The notes under the pieces: generated by a model
Databases searched by the model: none
What the model saw: the letters and a program-made list of their open reading frames with translations, nothing else
What the model was told of the DNA's origin: nothing
Made by a program: the position numbers and the translations under genes
Part shown: positions 11,901 to 25,800 of the stretch, piece after piece
How the letters are laid out: each line of letters starts with the position of its first letter
How positions within the stretch are numbered: position 1 is the first letter of the stretch
NCBI GenBank assembly: GCA_903813345.2
Contig: CAIIXF020000005.1
Location: 16,311,375-16,375,374, forward strand
Reading direction: 5' to 3'
DNA length: 64,000 nucleotides
Source of the DNA: Owenia fusiformis
Taxonomy: Eukaryota; Annelida; Polychaeta; Sabellida; Oweniidae

Positions 11901-14900
11901 ATTAATCTAATCTATCAGCGTTTATACTATAATCGTATCTAATTCAAACTATAAACGTATCTATTTTAGATACACTCATTCATGTAATTCATACATTGCA
12001 TATTATTTTACGTTCTTGTCTCATTGAAGGCAGAGCCAATGAAACATTGCCCAAGCCTTAGTATCTGTATTAATTATGAATGTAATGATATACCTTTAAA
12101 CCTAAAAAGATTGCTTAAACAAGAGTCATACTGCTATGTATTGAATTGTTCATTTTAAATAGTCTTGGGGCAACAAACTAACCTCTTTAGTAAATTGCAT
12201 TGACTTCATATGGGCAGATAGAACCAGAGCTTTGGTAATCCATGTCCAAGTTGTGACATGATGACACCTCAGGGTTGTCTCATTGTCAGCGTCTTCTATA
12301 GATTTGCCTAGATCTTCTAGAATGTTACCCAACAATTCCTGGATGCCTGCGTCTATATTATCGAAGAAAAAGAGGTTGCTGTACAATAACTTATGTTTTG
12401 CTTTCCAATAAACATAATACTATTTCTCATTTACAGACAGAAAGGAATTACATTGCAATTTGCAAATAAATTGTACGAATGCATTACTGTAAAGTACTGT
12501 ATCAAAAATCATTGTATAAACTATTTTATGAAAAACTAAACTGAATTTAATTAAAACATACAAGGACCAAATACAGTGTCACTTGTAATAATATATCTTT
12601 AATTTTTTGTGATTCTAAGAAAATGCCAAAAGCATACCTTTGAGATATTTATTAAGGAGGCCAGCAAGACATTTAGATGCATCTTCACAGATCTTGATAT
12701 TCAAAGTGCTTTTACAAAGATTGTACACCTTTTCACATAGTTCACGTAAATCCTCTATCCTGGTCTGAAAATATTCAACAGTGACAGTAAGATGGCTCCT
12801 TTGTAGTTAGCACTGGGCTGTTTACCTTTGTATTTTAGTGAAATACTTTTCTTATATATATAGTTATAATTTTGTCCATATTTCATCACTCAGAATGTTT
12901 ATTGAGTTCACTGATCCCTTCTATTCAGAACTGATGCCAAAACACGTTAGAAACTGGGGTGAATTTTTGGTATGATTTAACTTACAATGCTTTAAGGATT
13001 GTCTACTGTCAGATTAACTTACGACAAACTTATAAGCAAAAGGTCACACATACTGTAGACTTACATTTGAGGGAAGGGAGCAAACAATTGCAGTGAATAG
13101 TGGCAGAGTAGCATGGTGGCCTTCCGGTGAAGATACCTAAAAATCATTCAGCTTTATGAATTTATCTGACAAACATTAAAACAAGTGGGCGATTACAATA
13201 GCCCACCCATGAGAGCTAATTAGAAATTTTATCAAGTGAATACATACTTTATACTTGAATGTCAAGTATCTAATCATACTGAGGAACATACTCTTAAATT
13301 TCAAATCAATGTTTTAAACAGCTGAAAAAGTGTGAACAAAAGTTTACATGGTAAAGACAAGGTTGTAGTATGGAAAATCAAAAGTGGTTATCTTAAAATG
13401 TGCAGTTGTTGATTCTGGATTAAAACAGTTTCTGCTTGAACTAATTCGTCAAAAATGAACTCATAATTCAATCAAGGTACAATTTCTGCAATTTCTATTT
13501 TAATAGGGCATCAACAAAAATACACACTAACCTCTAGAGGTAGAAATGGCTGATCAGATGTAATGTTAATTGATTCTAGGTTTCCCTCTAAAAATATGCA
13601 ATTTGCAGTTCCAAGTACACTCAGAGCCTGCCTGAAATCATACAATCATACTTTGATATTATATGGATTTAGAAGCATAGATACTTACATCAAGTCACAA
13701 CAACCTGAGGCAGTTGCTTTTTATATAAATGTAATATAAATGCACAAAAGTCATGAACAATATTCAGTCATGAAATTTGATGTACTCTTAATAGTACCAT
13801 GGGCTTTCAATTAGAGCCCATGATAGTACTGAATAAAGAAAATGTGGTATTTTTAATATTGCATATGAACTATATAGAAATTTATGATACAAATATCATT
13901 AACATACCCTTGAGACAACTGTTGCACTATGGTCCTTAGCACTGCTGCAACATGGGTAAGAACACCCTCATTTGAATTGGTACTACTAGCCCCATCTATT
14001 GCACTGTGAACACATATTCTGATAAGATCTGGCATAAGCTGAGATGTATAAAAGTCCACATTTCCAGTAAAGTTTGCAGACTGTTTTACTACTGATAATA
14101 CACACTCAGCTGCCTTGTATGTGTCTATACTGAGGGAGGGGGAATCTGAAAAATCAAAACACACGTATACATCTTAATTAACAAAATCATGGCTCATTGA
14201 ATACTGCATATCATGCTTTATTTCCATTACAATTTAACAACAAAAATAGTAGAGATTCAATAATAGGTGAGGCAAAATGAAATTGGACAGGCAAAATGTA
14301 AGCCAAAGTGGACATTAGCCAACTAAATGCTGACATAACTTTCCCTATTTCATTCAAAAAATGTCTCAAATTAACTGTACATGATTTTAACAAGGCATTA
14401 ACATGGAAAATGTCACCACCTGCTACAGACACCGAACACATACTGTCAAACACAAAAAAAAGTTGGAGACTATACCAATATATCGTCACTTCTGTAGGTG
14501 ACATAAAATTGGAATGACAGGAAAATGCTAAGACAGACTGAACTTGCTTGTTTATGATTGCAGTTTTCGTAAACAGTATACAAACATGTGATGGAATATG
14601 TTTTTTCCGTAAAGTTTGATTTAAAACATGTGTTAACTATACCTTTTACGTCACGCTTCATATACTGGACTAGAATTTGTACTATCGGTTTAACCAGGGA
14701 ATGCTCTGTACATATAGCTGCCATGGTTTCCAGGATAAAACTATTGCTCAGATTATTAGCTATCTCTGTTTCTGTTTCCATAGGTTCTGAAAACAAAGTT
14801 ATTCTACTTATATCATACTAAATATCATAAATGTATCAAAGAGGTAGGTGTATTAAAGACCCTATGTAAAGTTTAAAACACGTTTGCTTATATCATAGTC

Positions 14901-15913
14901 TTATCCAATGTTATCAAAATGTGGTATGCAGAACCTTAATTTCAAGGATATTTTGTTCAAAAAGTTGTGAATTTTTCACATTTTTCCAAAACATATCTCA
15001 AATAGTTCATGAAAAGATAAAATTTACTAATTTATTAAACGATATTTTCAAACTTCGCACGGGGCCTTTAAGAGTAGCTATAGTAATTAGATTTCATCAT
15101 TAAAGGACATGTATAAAAATCTCAAATAGCGAAAACTGATTTAAACAAGCTATATAAAAGTTAAAAGTGAATTAATTCAAAGATTTTAAAACAACAAAAA
15201 CTCCGAAGTGACAAATACATTGACATTTACCCATACTATCCCATAGAGATGCACAGTTGAGAGCACACATTATAATTTTAAAATAACACCACCTACTGGG
15301 GCAGTTAGCGCTAAGTTGCAATTATGAAAGTAGAATAAAGTTACATACATTTGGACATTGATGCCGGTAACAAAAAATTGCAACTTTAATAAATACTACC
15401 GCTTCTTGGTTATGATAGAGAAGGCCAGAGTGATCCAAATCAATATTTAATATTAGAATGTGTTTCATAGTTGGAAAGGGGAATGAAGATTTATACGATA
15501 AAGGTTTTCATAAAGTTCTTATCTTAAAATATTTTCTCTAAATGTCAACCAATTCTTTCACAATAGCACAGCAATTAAAAATTGTATTAACCAACAGTGA
15601 GCTGATATTTCTGCAAAGCAACCATAAAATAATAAAAATGCAGTGCTAAATTCAAGATACAAAATCTAATTAAAGAAAACATTTTATGATGGACATTATT
15701 TTCCACAACTGCCCCATGAACTGGAATTTTCATACAGCTTGAAATGAATAAGAGAGAGTACATGCTAAACACTACCTATTTACCCTACTCTTACATACAG
15801 TCATTGTTACCTTACCTTGTGTCAGTCTCTCATTGAGAGCTGGAAGAACCTTCTCTTGAATCATAGCAGGGTACTTGCTGGCTATATATGCAATGGCAGC
15901 TGTACTTTCCTGT
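2935..15913 (-). CDS. MMS19: MMS19 coding exons 14-25 (C-terminal half)
   Basis: Exons in transcript order: 15913-15816, 14786-14643, 14145-13908, 13631-13532, 13136-13065, 12764-12638, 12352-12183, 11688-11502, 11313-11231, 11057-10890, 3323-3163 and 2968-2935 (TGA at 2937-2935). Diagnostic peptides are TWTWITKALVL (exon 20), HADVKILYRQRFF (exon 21), YLTGLSHLLRFLP (exon 22) and VRILALQCLGLMTTLP (exon 24). These match the C-terminal HEAT repeats that bind CIAO1/CIAO2B in the human protein. The Trp codon at the 24/25 junction is split TG|G. The 7.6 kb intron before exon 24 is swollen by transposon sequence. Exon 14 is the parent of a 98-bp tandem array in the intron upstream of it. Confidence 0.95.
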
Positions 15914-18900
15914 CTGAAACAATAAGGTCAAGACATTACAAATACAATACAGTTTGTATCATAGCAGGGTACTTGCTGGCTATATATGCAATGGCAGCTG
16001 TACTTTCCTGTCTGAAACAATAAGGTCAAGACATTACAAATACAATACAGTTTGTATTAAAGCAGGGTACTTGCTGGCTATATAGGCAATGGCAGCTGTA
16101 CTTTCCTGTCTGAAACAATAGGGTCAAGACATTACAAATACAATACAGTTTGTATTAAAGCAGGGTACTTGCTGGCTATATATGCAATGGCAGCTGTACT
16201 TTCCTGTCTGAAACAATAGGGTCAAGACATTACAAATACAATACAGTTTGTATTAAAGCAGGGTACTTGCTGGCTATATAGGCAATGGCAGCTGTACTTT
16301 CATGTCTGAAACAATAAGGTCAAGACATCACAAATACAATACAGTTTGTATTAAACCAGGGTACTTGCTGGCTATATAGGCAATGGCAGCTGTACTTTCC
16401 TGTCTAAAACAATAAGGTCACAAGATAAAAACATTTAAAAATAATGTTTAATTTGAAAATTGGTTTAATTTGATGGCCGTTTTAATTTGGCAGATTGATG
16501 ACAACCTCCAAATTAAGTATTGGACAATTTTTCAATAAATCAAGGGGTTCCAAGGCAAAGATTTTTCGTCCAGTGAATTGTCCTTGTGTGAGTCTGTGTG
16601 ACCTTGCAGTATAAAAAAATTGGAAAAAACTAAAATGTCACTACTGAACTATTTTCGAAGATCTACAGATCCACTGCTGGTTCAGACAAAAACTTCTGAT
16701 GAAAAGCGAGATAAAATAGCAATTTCGGTGATGAGCTCTGAGGTGAGGGGCATTGAGGATGATCTTAAGTACGGCAAACGAGGTACCTTGTTATAGAGAT
16801 CTATTTTTGAAAAACATTACGTGCATCTTTGTACGAACCCTCCAATATCCGTATTTTACTGATGGGTAAATCTGCCAAATTAAATAGCAGCCAAAATTTA
16901 AAAAATTTGCCAAATCCACCAAATTAAATAGTGCCAAATTAAAGCAACTTACAGTATATGGTTTAAAGGTATCTGTTTTTATGGCTATTAGCAACTGATT
17001 TATTCGTAGATGGTTTCATTTTGCAGCTTTGTTGTTTTAACATTTCTTGAATTAAAAATTTTGGTTTGATACAAGAGCTCAAAATGAACTACAAAGTTCT
17101 ATTTAATATAGTTATTGTAATGCACATCAAACATGTCTATTCTAAATAGATGTGACACTTATAAGCATTAAATGCCCTCAGAAACAAATAATAATGTCCA
17201 TTTAAGTACTATTGAGGTTTCAAAATGAACATAATGAATGTATGTATTTTTATATATTCTACTGCTATCTTGATTTCATATTCTCTTTAAAATTACAAAA
17301 TAGTAAATAAAAATATTTGACTACTGTTTATTGATTGGAACAGACGTTTGATCTAGTATTTGGAAAATGGAGGAAACAATGACATTTCTAATTAATAGCT
17401 TTGATTTGTAATTAGTTATCTATATTCGTGTCTGCTGGTCTGCACATCATAGCATGAGCATTTATATTCAACTACACATGACTGTCATGAAATACCAAAG
17501 TTCAAAATAAACTAACAGTACATATCACTCATAGTGCACTCAAAGTACTGGATTGAGGACTGACCACAGAGCTTAAAATAAACAAACGACAGTACATTCC
17601 GGAGATTAATCACATTATTCTATTTACAAATGCATCAACCCTAAGCATAGGATTTAATCCTGAGTTTGCACTAACTAATACGAATACCTCAAAGTGGTCA
17701 AATAAGAGACACGTAAATAAACATTATCAGGATTAATCAAAGCACAGTGTGAAAAATATTGCACCATCTGATTGGCATCAGTTAAGTAATGATATGGAAA
17801 ATTAAACAAGACACACTGTTTTAATGAAGGAAACATCATCTTGAAAAAGGAGAAAAAATTCAAAATGGTCATCATAACTTATTATAGGTACCCAAAAATA
17901 AATTAGCATTAAAACTTGGTATCATCTATTATCTGTATGAAACTGAAGCAAATCTAATGAGCACTTTTGCTGGCGTACCAATGAAAAGAAATATCAATAC
18001 TGAAAATGGCGGACACAATTCAAGATGGCTGCCAAGAATAATCAGATCAGAATATTTTACCTTCTAACATTAGTACAAATTTGAAATGAATAAGAGTGTT
18101 ATTTTTGGAATCATTATACCAATAAGTAACTATACAATCTGATGGACAATTTTCCTGAAATTAATAGACAAAATGTGCGATGCCAGCACACAAACAATAT
18201 AATGACAGAAACAATACATATCATGTTCACCCTGCATTCATGGTGACAATATCCTACTTGTGGTGTAATATTTAATTTCATAAAAACTGTGAATTGGCAG
18301 GATGGAAAAGATTATTTCAGGATTATTTAAGGATTATTTAGAGATTAAAAGGATAAAGATAATTGAATGCAGTTTCTACAATTAATTACTTGAAAAGAAT
18401 GCACCTAATAGGCTAATATCCTATATTTCAAAAAAATTGACATTGTAACGTAGTAGCATTCCCGTTTACAAAGGAGAATTTGATCTACATATCTGGCATT
18501 TTCTTTTCAATGATATTGCGATAATTGAGCTTTAAGTTTAATATTCTCTGATATTTTGCTAAAGTTACTATTACCTTTAAACAGGTAAACCGACATCATG
18601 TGTTTCGAGGAAAATTGATGGCATTTGAAAGACATAGCCTAAAGGTCAATATAGCACACTGACAATACAATATAGACAACTGAACAATTGCTTATTGTCA
18701 ATATAACGTGACCTTTAATGATCTTTATCTTTTAAATGATCTAATGGAGGAATAAGATCTTATTGAAGATACCAGAACATTCATGACATTTGTTTTCCAT
18801 ATTGAGGACTAAACAATGTATCATGAGAAAACGAGTAAACCTTACAAAGCAATGAATACAACATTGCCTTTGTGCTTACACTGAATTATTTATATAATAC

Positions 18901-21900
18901 AACATACATCATGTTCGTAACCAAGTAGCTTTGAAACACAAGGATTAATGCTGAAGATTAGTATAAACTGTCGTTAAGAGGATATTCAGGAGAAGTCCCA
19001 AAAATAGCGTGCTCAATTTCTTTATCTTAATATTTGTAAACCAATGTAAAAGGATGAAGTTGCCAATGCGATTGCTGCTAGCTACTGCAGCATTTTTCTT
19101 CATAATTGTATATTTGATTGCAAATAAACATTCAAAAACACAATCCATTCAAGACAAAACAATAACTCAGGATAAGAGTTTAAGCTTTCGCAAAAGTCCG
19201 CAAAATGAACTCACCCAAAATGTTTTGCTTCAAGAGATACAAACAACCACGAGAGCTAACATATACCAAACTTTAGAACAATTTCAGAAAGAACATAAAA
19301 AACTCCCTACAATTCTCAAAGCACGAGCTGATATATTTTCTCAAGATGTCCTGGATTATGTTGATGTTAATTACAAATATGAATTCAAGATGTTTCCAAA
19401 TACAACAAGAGAGGTTCCAAGACGTAGAGCTCCCATCAATGTTGTGATCATACCTCACTCTCATGTCGATCCGGGTTGGCTCCAGACAATTGATGAGTAC
19501 TACAAATACCTTGTACATGGTATCCTAACAAACACTGTGTTAGCCTTAACAGAAAATCCTGAGTTGAAGTTTATGTGGGCTGAGACAGTCTTCTTGGCCA
19601 AATGGTGGGACAACCTAACCATAAGTGATGTTGATGGTGTTATAAAGATGAAATTCCAAGAGTTGCTGAGGCAGGGGAGATTTGAGATTGTGATGGGAAG
19701 TTGGGTGATGCCTGATGAGGCAAGTACGCATTTTTACTCAATCATAGACCAAATGGTTGAAGGACATCAATGGTTGGAACACACCCTAGGAATAAAACCT
19801 AACTATACTTGGTCTATAGACCCATTTGGACACTCTTCATCATTTCCTTATTTTCTCAAATCAGCAGGTTTTAAAGCAATGGGCATAGGCAGAGTACATG
19901 CCGCTGTGAAACGTCACTTGGCCCTAAATCAGAGTCTGGAGTTTCACTGGAGACAGGCGTGGGATCACTCACGACAAAATGATATATTCTGTCACATGCT
20001 AGCAGGTGAAACCTATATAACAAGGGACTCATGTGGAACAAATTCTATGAAATGTTCTCAGTTTGATTTTACAGGGCATGATGGAGAAAGAATAACAAAG
20101 GATAATGTAGCGACACAGGCAGATATACTTTACAGACAGTATCTATCAAAGGCAGATTTATTCCATACAAACACCATTTTTAATCTAATGGGGCATGATT
20201 TTAAATATAGTACGATACGTTCACACACATATATGTTGGAGAATGTAAGACAACTGATGCGATATATGAACCACAACAGAACAATGAACATTAATATAAA
20301 ATTTGGTACATTGGGTGATTATTTCAAAATGGTTCAAAATGACACAAATTACATGAAAATACCGTCTCTAATCGGAGACTTCTATCCGTACATGATGACA
20401 AAAGCATACACTTCCAAGGACTATTGGACGGGTTATTTTACAACAAGACCTTTTGATAAATATCTTGGACGTGAACTTCAATGGATGTTGAGGGTTTCAG
20501 AAATTCTAAACACATTCGCTGCCCTGAAAATCCATCAAGAAGCGTTGTCTCCATATAATGATATAATAATGGAAAATCTCCTTAACCTAACTGAAGCACA
20601 TCGTGAACTGGGTGTGTATCAACATCATGACGCAATAACAGGCACTGAGAAAAAGCATGTGGCAATAGATTATGAAAGAAGAATGATGACTGGTCTTCAG
20701 GCTTGCTATAAAGTGATTAAAACTGCCTTTAACATTCTCCAAGAAGCAACAATGACATCTGGTGAAGACACAATCGACATAGACCAAAATGAGGATAATA
20801 ATCTTTACATTGATGATGTAAGGGATTTAACTGATATGCAACCATCTAAGATACTTATTGATGTTACAAAGGAGCAACAAATTATTGTGATCAATCCAGT
20901 CGAACATCACATAACTACAGTTGCGAGATTCTATATCAATGATCCTCATGTGAAGATATTCAATACCAGTGGTACTGAGATGAATGTACAAGTGAACCCT
21001 ATTTGGCAAGACATGGATGGTATGTTTGAAGATAGGTATGAACTCGTGATTGAGGTAACAGTAACAGCATTTGGAAGCTCTACATATAGAATAAAGCACC
21101 ATGAAGAAACAGCCAAATGCTCAGAAGTACTCATTCATGGTTCAAAAAATTATTCATCAAACGATTATTTCAAGATTCAAAATCAGGGAAATACTGACAT
21201 TCAAATCTCGAACTCCTATTTGAAGGCTACATTTTCATTTGATACAGGAGATCTGGTGAGTGTGCAACAGGGGGAAGATATCTACAAAATACAGGCCTCA
21301 TTTACTTCATACCATAGTGGTCTTGGTGGGGCTTATGTGTTCAAGCCCAGGGAAGAAGCATGGGATCCCAAGCAAGCGTTCACAATTCAAAATGCCACTG
21401 TGAGGATCATTCATGGTCATATAGTTTCAGAAGTCCATACACTTTATGCAGGGCTCACTAGAGTGTTCATTATACACCACACAGGGGTACACATTCAAAA
21501 GGCAATCTCAATTAACAATGTCATCGATATCAAAAACTTTCCGGTACCATTCAGAAAAAACATTGAAGTTATGATGGAAATTAAAACAAATATTATAAAC
21601 AAAAATCGAATATTTTATTCCGATGCGAATGGATTTCAAATGAGACCAAGGAAAACAAACCCAGATATTCCAGTCAATGGTAATTTCTATCCAATGACAT
21701 CTATGTTCTATCTAGAGTCGACCAAAACGAGGCTTACAGTTACGTCTGCTCAACCTTTAGGGGTTTCCAATTTGAATCCAGGGGAAGTTCAGATAGGACT
21801 GGATAGAATGACAATGTTTAATGACAACAAAGGTATGAGCGAAGCTATCGATGACAATAAAGTCACATCAAGCAGATTCATGCTTTTTGTTGAAAAACGG

Positions 21901-22802
21901 AGAAAACCTGCTGATGTGGCGACAGTGTCCATGCCTAGTGCTCTCGGACATTTGCTTCAGAATCTTATCAACAACCCCTTAGTTCAGATGTACGGAGGGA
22001 ATAAAAATAGCATGTATGAAAACCTAGCACTCATATCTGAAGAACTGCCATGCAATATTAAAATAGCACTATTCAGAGGACTTTTTGATAAAACATCAAA
22101 ACTGCCAAGGCTCAATAGTATAGGATTAACAATTCATTCAATAGTCTATGACGCTCATTTAAATATCACAATGTGCAAATATTCTAAAACATACAATATT
22201 GACAAAATATTCAATATTTCAAGCAAAGTTAGTCAGACAGAAGAATCGTCATTGTCTTTCATGCACAGAGTAAAGCTGATCAATATCAGTGATGATTTGC
22301 CAGTAAGTCCCATGGAATTAAAATCATACAAGTTGGATCTAGCGTGAACTGCATAATAATCCTTTACAATTGCCAGACTGCATTGAAACTCTTTATATTG
22401 GAGATATGTTTTTTTATAATCTAGTCTATATCCAATCAGAATATGGTGTTTGTAAATCCCTGCATTACATCTTTTACATTTCGTACAAGGCTGGGAAATC
22501 CCGCTTTTGCAATAGTGTAGATCTTATCACAACTGTAAACTGGGGTAGTTAGAGGGTAGTGTGCTAGCTGTTTGGGATAAAGGGTACAACTGAGTACTGC
22601 ATTATACAGGGCTGTCAACTTGGGACCACCTAATATGAGTGACTTCAAAATGTTGGACACCTAAGTCCAAATCTGAACACTTTTGTCCAAATTTTGAACA
22701 CCTTTGGCCAACTTTTAAACACCTTTGGCCAAAGTTTGAGCACCTTTGCCAAACTTTGAACACCTCAAATTTTCGCGCTCGCTATGCTCGCGATATCGTC
22801 AA

Positions 22803-22841
<39 letters not shown>

Positions 22842-25800
22842 AGGTACGAAAACTTTTCGATGAACATGCGTGACACATACGGGATACGCGTGACAAATCC
22901 GAACAAATTGCGTTCGGTTTTTTCCGGCGTTCTTATTTTTACCGTATCGTAAACATATTTCGAAAAAATTTCTACAGAAATATTTTTGCTTGACAATTAC
23001 CAGGTAAAATGCGTATTTTGCGTGACATTTTCTGTCACGCAAAAAAAACTGGCGTGACTTCAAATTCTTCAGCAAATGCGTGACAAATACGCAAATTGCG
23101 GGACAGTTGACAGGCCTGCATTATAGGCTACTGTTGAACAGAATATCTGTCTTACTTACACGCATTTAAAGTATCTATAGTTAAAATAGGTATAATATCA
23201 AGTGTTCTTCAAAGGATTTTTTTGATTTTTAGAGTGCAACATTTTAGGTTTTTGTAATATTTTGTGCAACATTTTTTTTATTTTAATACCACCATTCAGG
23301 ATTTCTTATTTTTGATTGTAACATTTTAGGAGGCACATCCAATTGAAACGAAAAGCGTTTTAGTGATATGAAAAATACTGGGGTCGCAGGGCTTCACTCT
23401 AAATAATTTGGGTAGGTATGTGAAGCACAGCCAATTTTGGCTTTGGGCATAAACCATGGAAACTGGTTAAACTGAGAAGAAAAAACATGGAGAAATCATC
23501 TTAAAAAGTACCTTTTTAGGTCAATGTTCAGTTTTTATACAAAAAATGGTTATTAATTGGTTAAATCAGTTGCCACGGCCTGGGACAAATCACTGGAAAA
23601 GTGGTATTCTATATTGTCTGAGAGGAATAAAACATTCAAATTTTCAATTTTGAGAGTAAAGAGACATGGAAAAAATGCTCAAAAATGGGCTCCTTGCCGC
23701 AGTATAGTTATTAAGAGGTATATTGGAGTGAAACCCCCAGGACTGGGGTGCTGGGCCTTTGTGATTTCAATGTGGGAGAGCACTAATCAAGTTGTTGGTC
23801 TGATAAATAAGTAAACTCAAGACCATTGCTACCTTATAATAAATACAACTATCTATACTAATTTTGTCAATATTAGGAGACCCATTGCAATTTTGTCAAT
23901 ATCATTATTAATTTATTAGGCCATCTGCAAGAGGCTTCCTTATATCTTCTATTTGAGCTTTGGAATGTTCAAAATGGCTACTCAAGTAGTGGAAATATCG
24001 AGATATGTATTGTATACCTTTATTATATACAAATAAAATATATTTAAAATAGATCATAAATGTTGTATATTTGTGTCTTTCATGTAACATTGGTACAACA
24101 ACAGAAAACATGTACATATATACCATAAATACCTATTTATAGTACTATAAATGTACTATAAATAGGGTACTCTTGATACCACTGAGATTCATTTCAAACA
24201 TCAGTAATGATGCCTATTTATTATATCATCCATGGGTGTTGCTAATACTTAAAAGGTAACTTCAAATTAACATCCAAGGGCTTTTATTTGTGTCAACAAG
24301 GGTGCTCAGACTTACGACATACAAATTTTTTTAATACATGTATATTATGACAAAATATTGGTCCAGGTTCTTGGACAGTATATGAGTGTAACATACTACA
24401 TGTAAGTCTTGCATTTTATGATAAACACAAGACTAAGTAAGACAGTCACATTTCTTTTACTGTTTCAGTATTTTTCACCCAAATATTTTTGACAGTTTTT
24501 GAAAAGTACAAGGTGAATAATTGAACAAGATACTTACATAGTGATAAGTATCACACTTTCAGATGAGCAAAATAGCAAGTGTATATTTACCAAGCATGCC
24601 AAAAACCTAATCTGATCTTTGCTATAGTCTGCTCTTGCATGTAAAAACTTTCAAATTGAATGGATATTAAGTGGTTTTCCTGGAAATTTGATGACAATAT
24701 TCATGTGGCACCCACCCGCATGCATAGACACACATCCAACAGCATAAGATGACAATATACTTTTTCAAAATGTGATAAAAATTGACTCACCTAACACTAG
24801 CCTCGTGGTCATTGAGTAAAAGTTGCAACATGTGCTCTGATATCATTTCCACCTCCGATGCATTCAAAAGGCCTTCACACGCGGCCATTCCAGCGAGACC
24901 ACATACCCCCAAGTTACGCAACTGGGAATTATTGTCATTCAAAATGGAGATGAATAGTGTCACTAAGGGGTCTTTGTGTTGACCAATAGGATTGTTTGTG
25001 CTATCATGGAAAGTTTGGGCTCTACGAATTAATCGAAGAAGTATGTCTAAAATGTTACGCCTTCTGTTGGGCTGAAAGAACAAAAGGATATTTGTTGTTC
25101 TCAGGTAAAATGTGGCAAGGAATAAGGTTTCATCTTCAAAGCTTTTCAAATAAGACTATCTTGAGTTTATATTGCTATTTTATATGTTTCCTACTAAAAG
25201 AAGGGTCCACATTTTTCAGCCTTATTTCAGCCATTTACAGCCTCACTAAACAAAAAAAAATTAACCATTTGTACAATGTTCAGTGGGGAAAAAAATTGAC
25301 GAAATAACTGTTTATCAATTGGAGAGCTTTGGAGATTTTTATCACATCATTTTGCTATTTTTACTCTCAAACTGTTAAAACAAACAGGTAGAAAGCAACT
25401 CATCCATACATGTAACCCCCATTTAAATCATCGTTACCTGTGTATTGGTATGAAACTGCTCCAGAATGACAGGGATTGTCTTGTTCAACATATACTGACA
25501 GGACTGTGGTGTGGCAAGACATGACTCTATCAGCTTGCTATTAGGGTAGAGCACCTTCAGGTCAGCATTGCAGATACCCTTGTGACAGTCTGAAGCACAA
25601 TAAATTTTCTAATATTGAAAGGGATTATTGAACATACCTGTCTCATGTGTTTCATACAATTGTCTCCTTGATCACATTAATTGGTCTCATTGAACATAAA
25701 ACCTGCTTAATATACACACCTCAATGATCAAATATCACGGCCTTATTGGTCATATACATGGCTGGCCTCATTGATCAATGATCATATAGACTGGCCTCAT

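Larger units (their letters stand above)
22348..24790. other. MMS19 intron 13, part right of the mannosidase gene
   Basis: It holds the presumed 3' UTR of the mannosidase, a short tandem repeat and poly-G run (listed separately), then a stretch at about 22860-23110 where GCGTGACA and related words recur (GCGTGACAAAT, GCGTGACATTT, GCGTGACTTC, GCGTGACAAATACGCAAATTG). The rest is AT-rich and shows no gene. Confidence 0.6.

Noticed and set aside
15860-16425. Regular 98-bp spacing suggested a CRISPR-like array
   Set aside because: The whole unit is repeated with no unique spacers, it contains an MMS19 exon fragment, and the genome is animal.
22639-23075. ORFs with long poly-Gly or poly-Pro runs
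   Set aside because: They exist only because a 37-G homopolymer is open in every frame; flanking residues resemble no protein.
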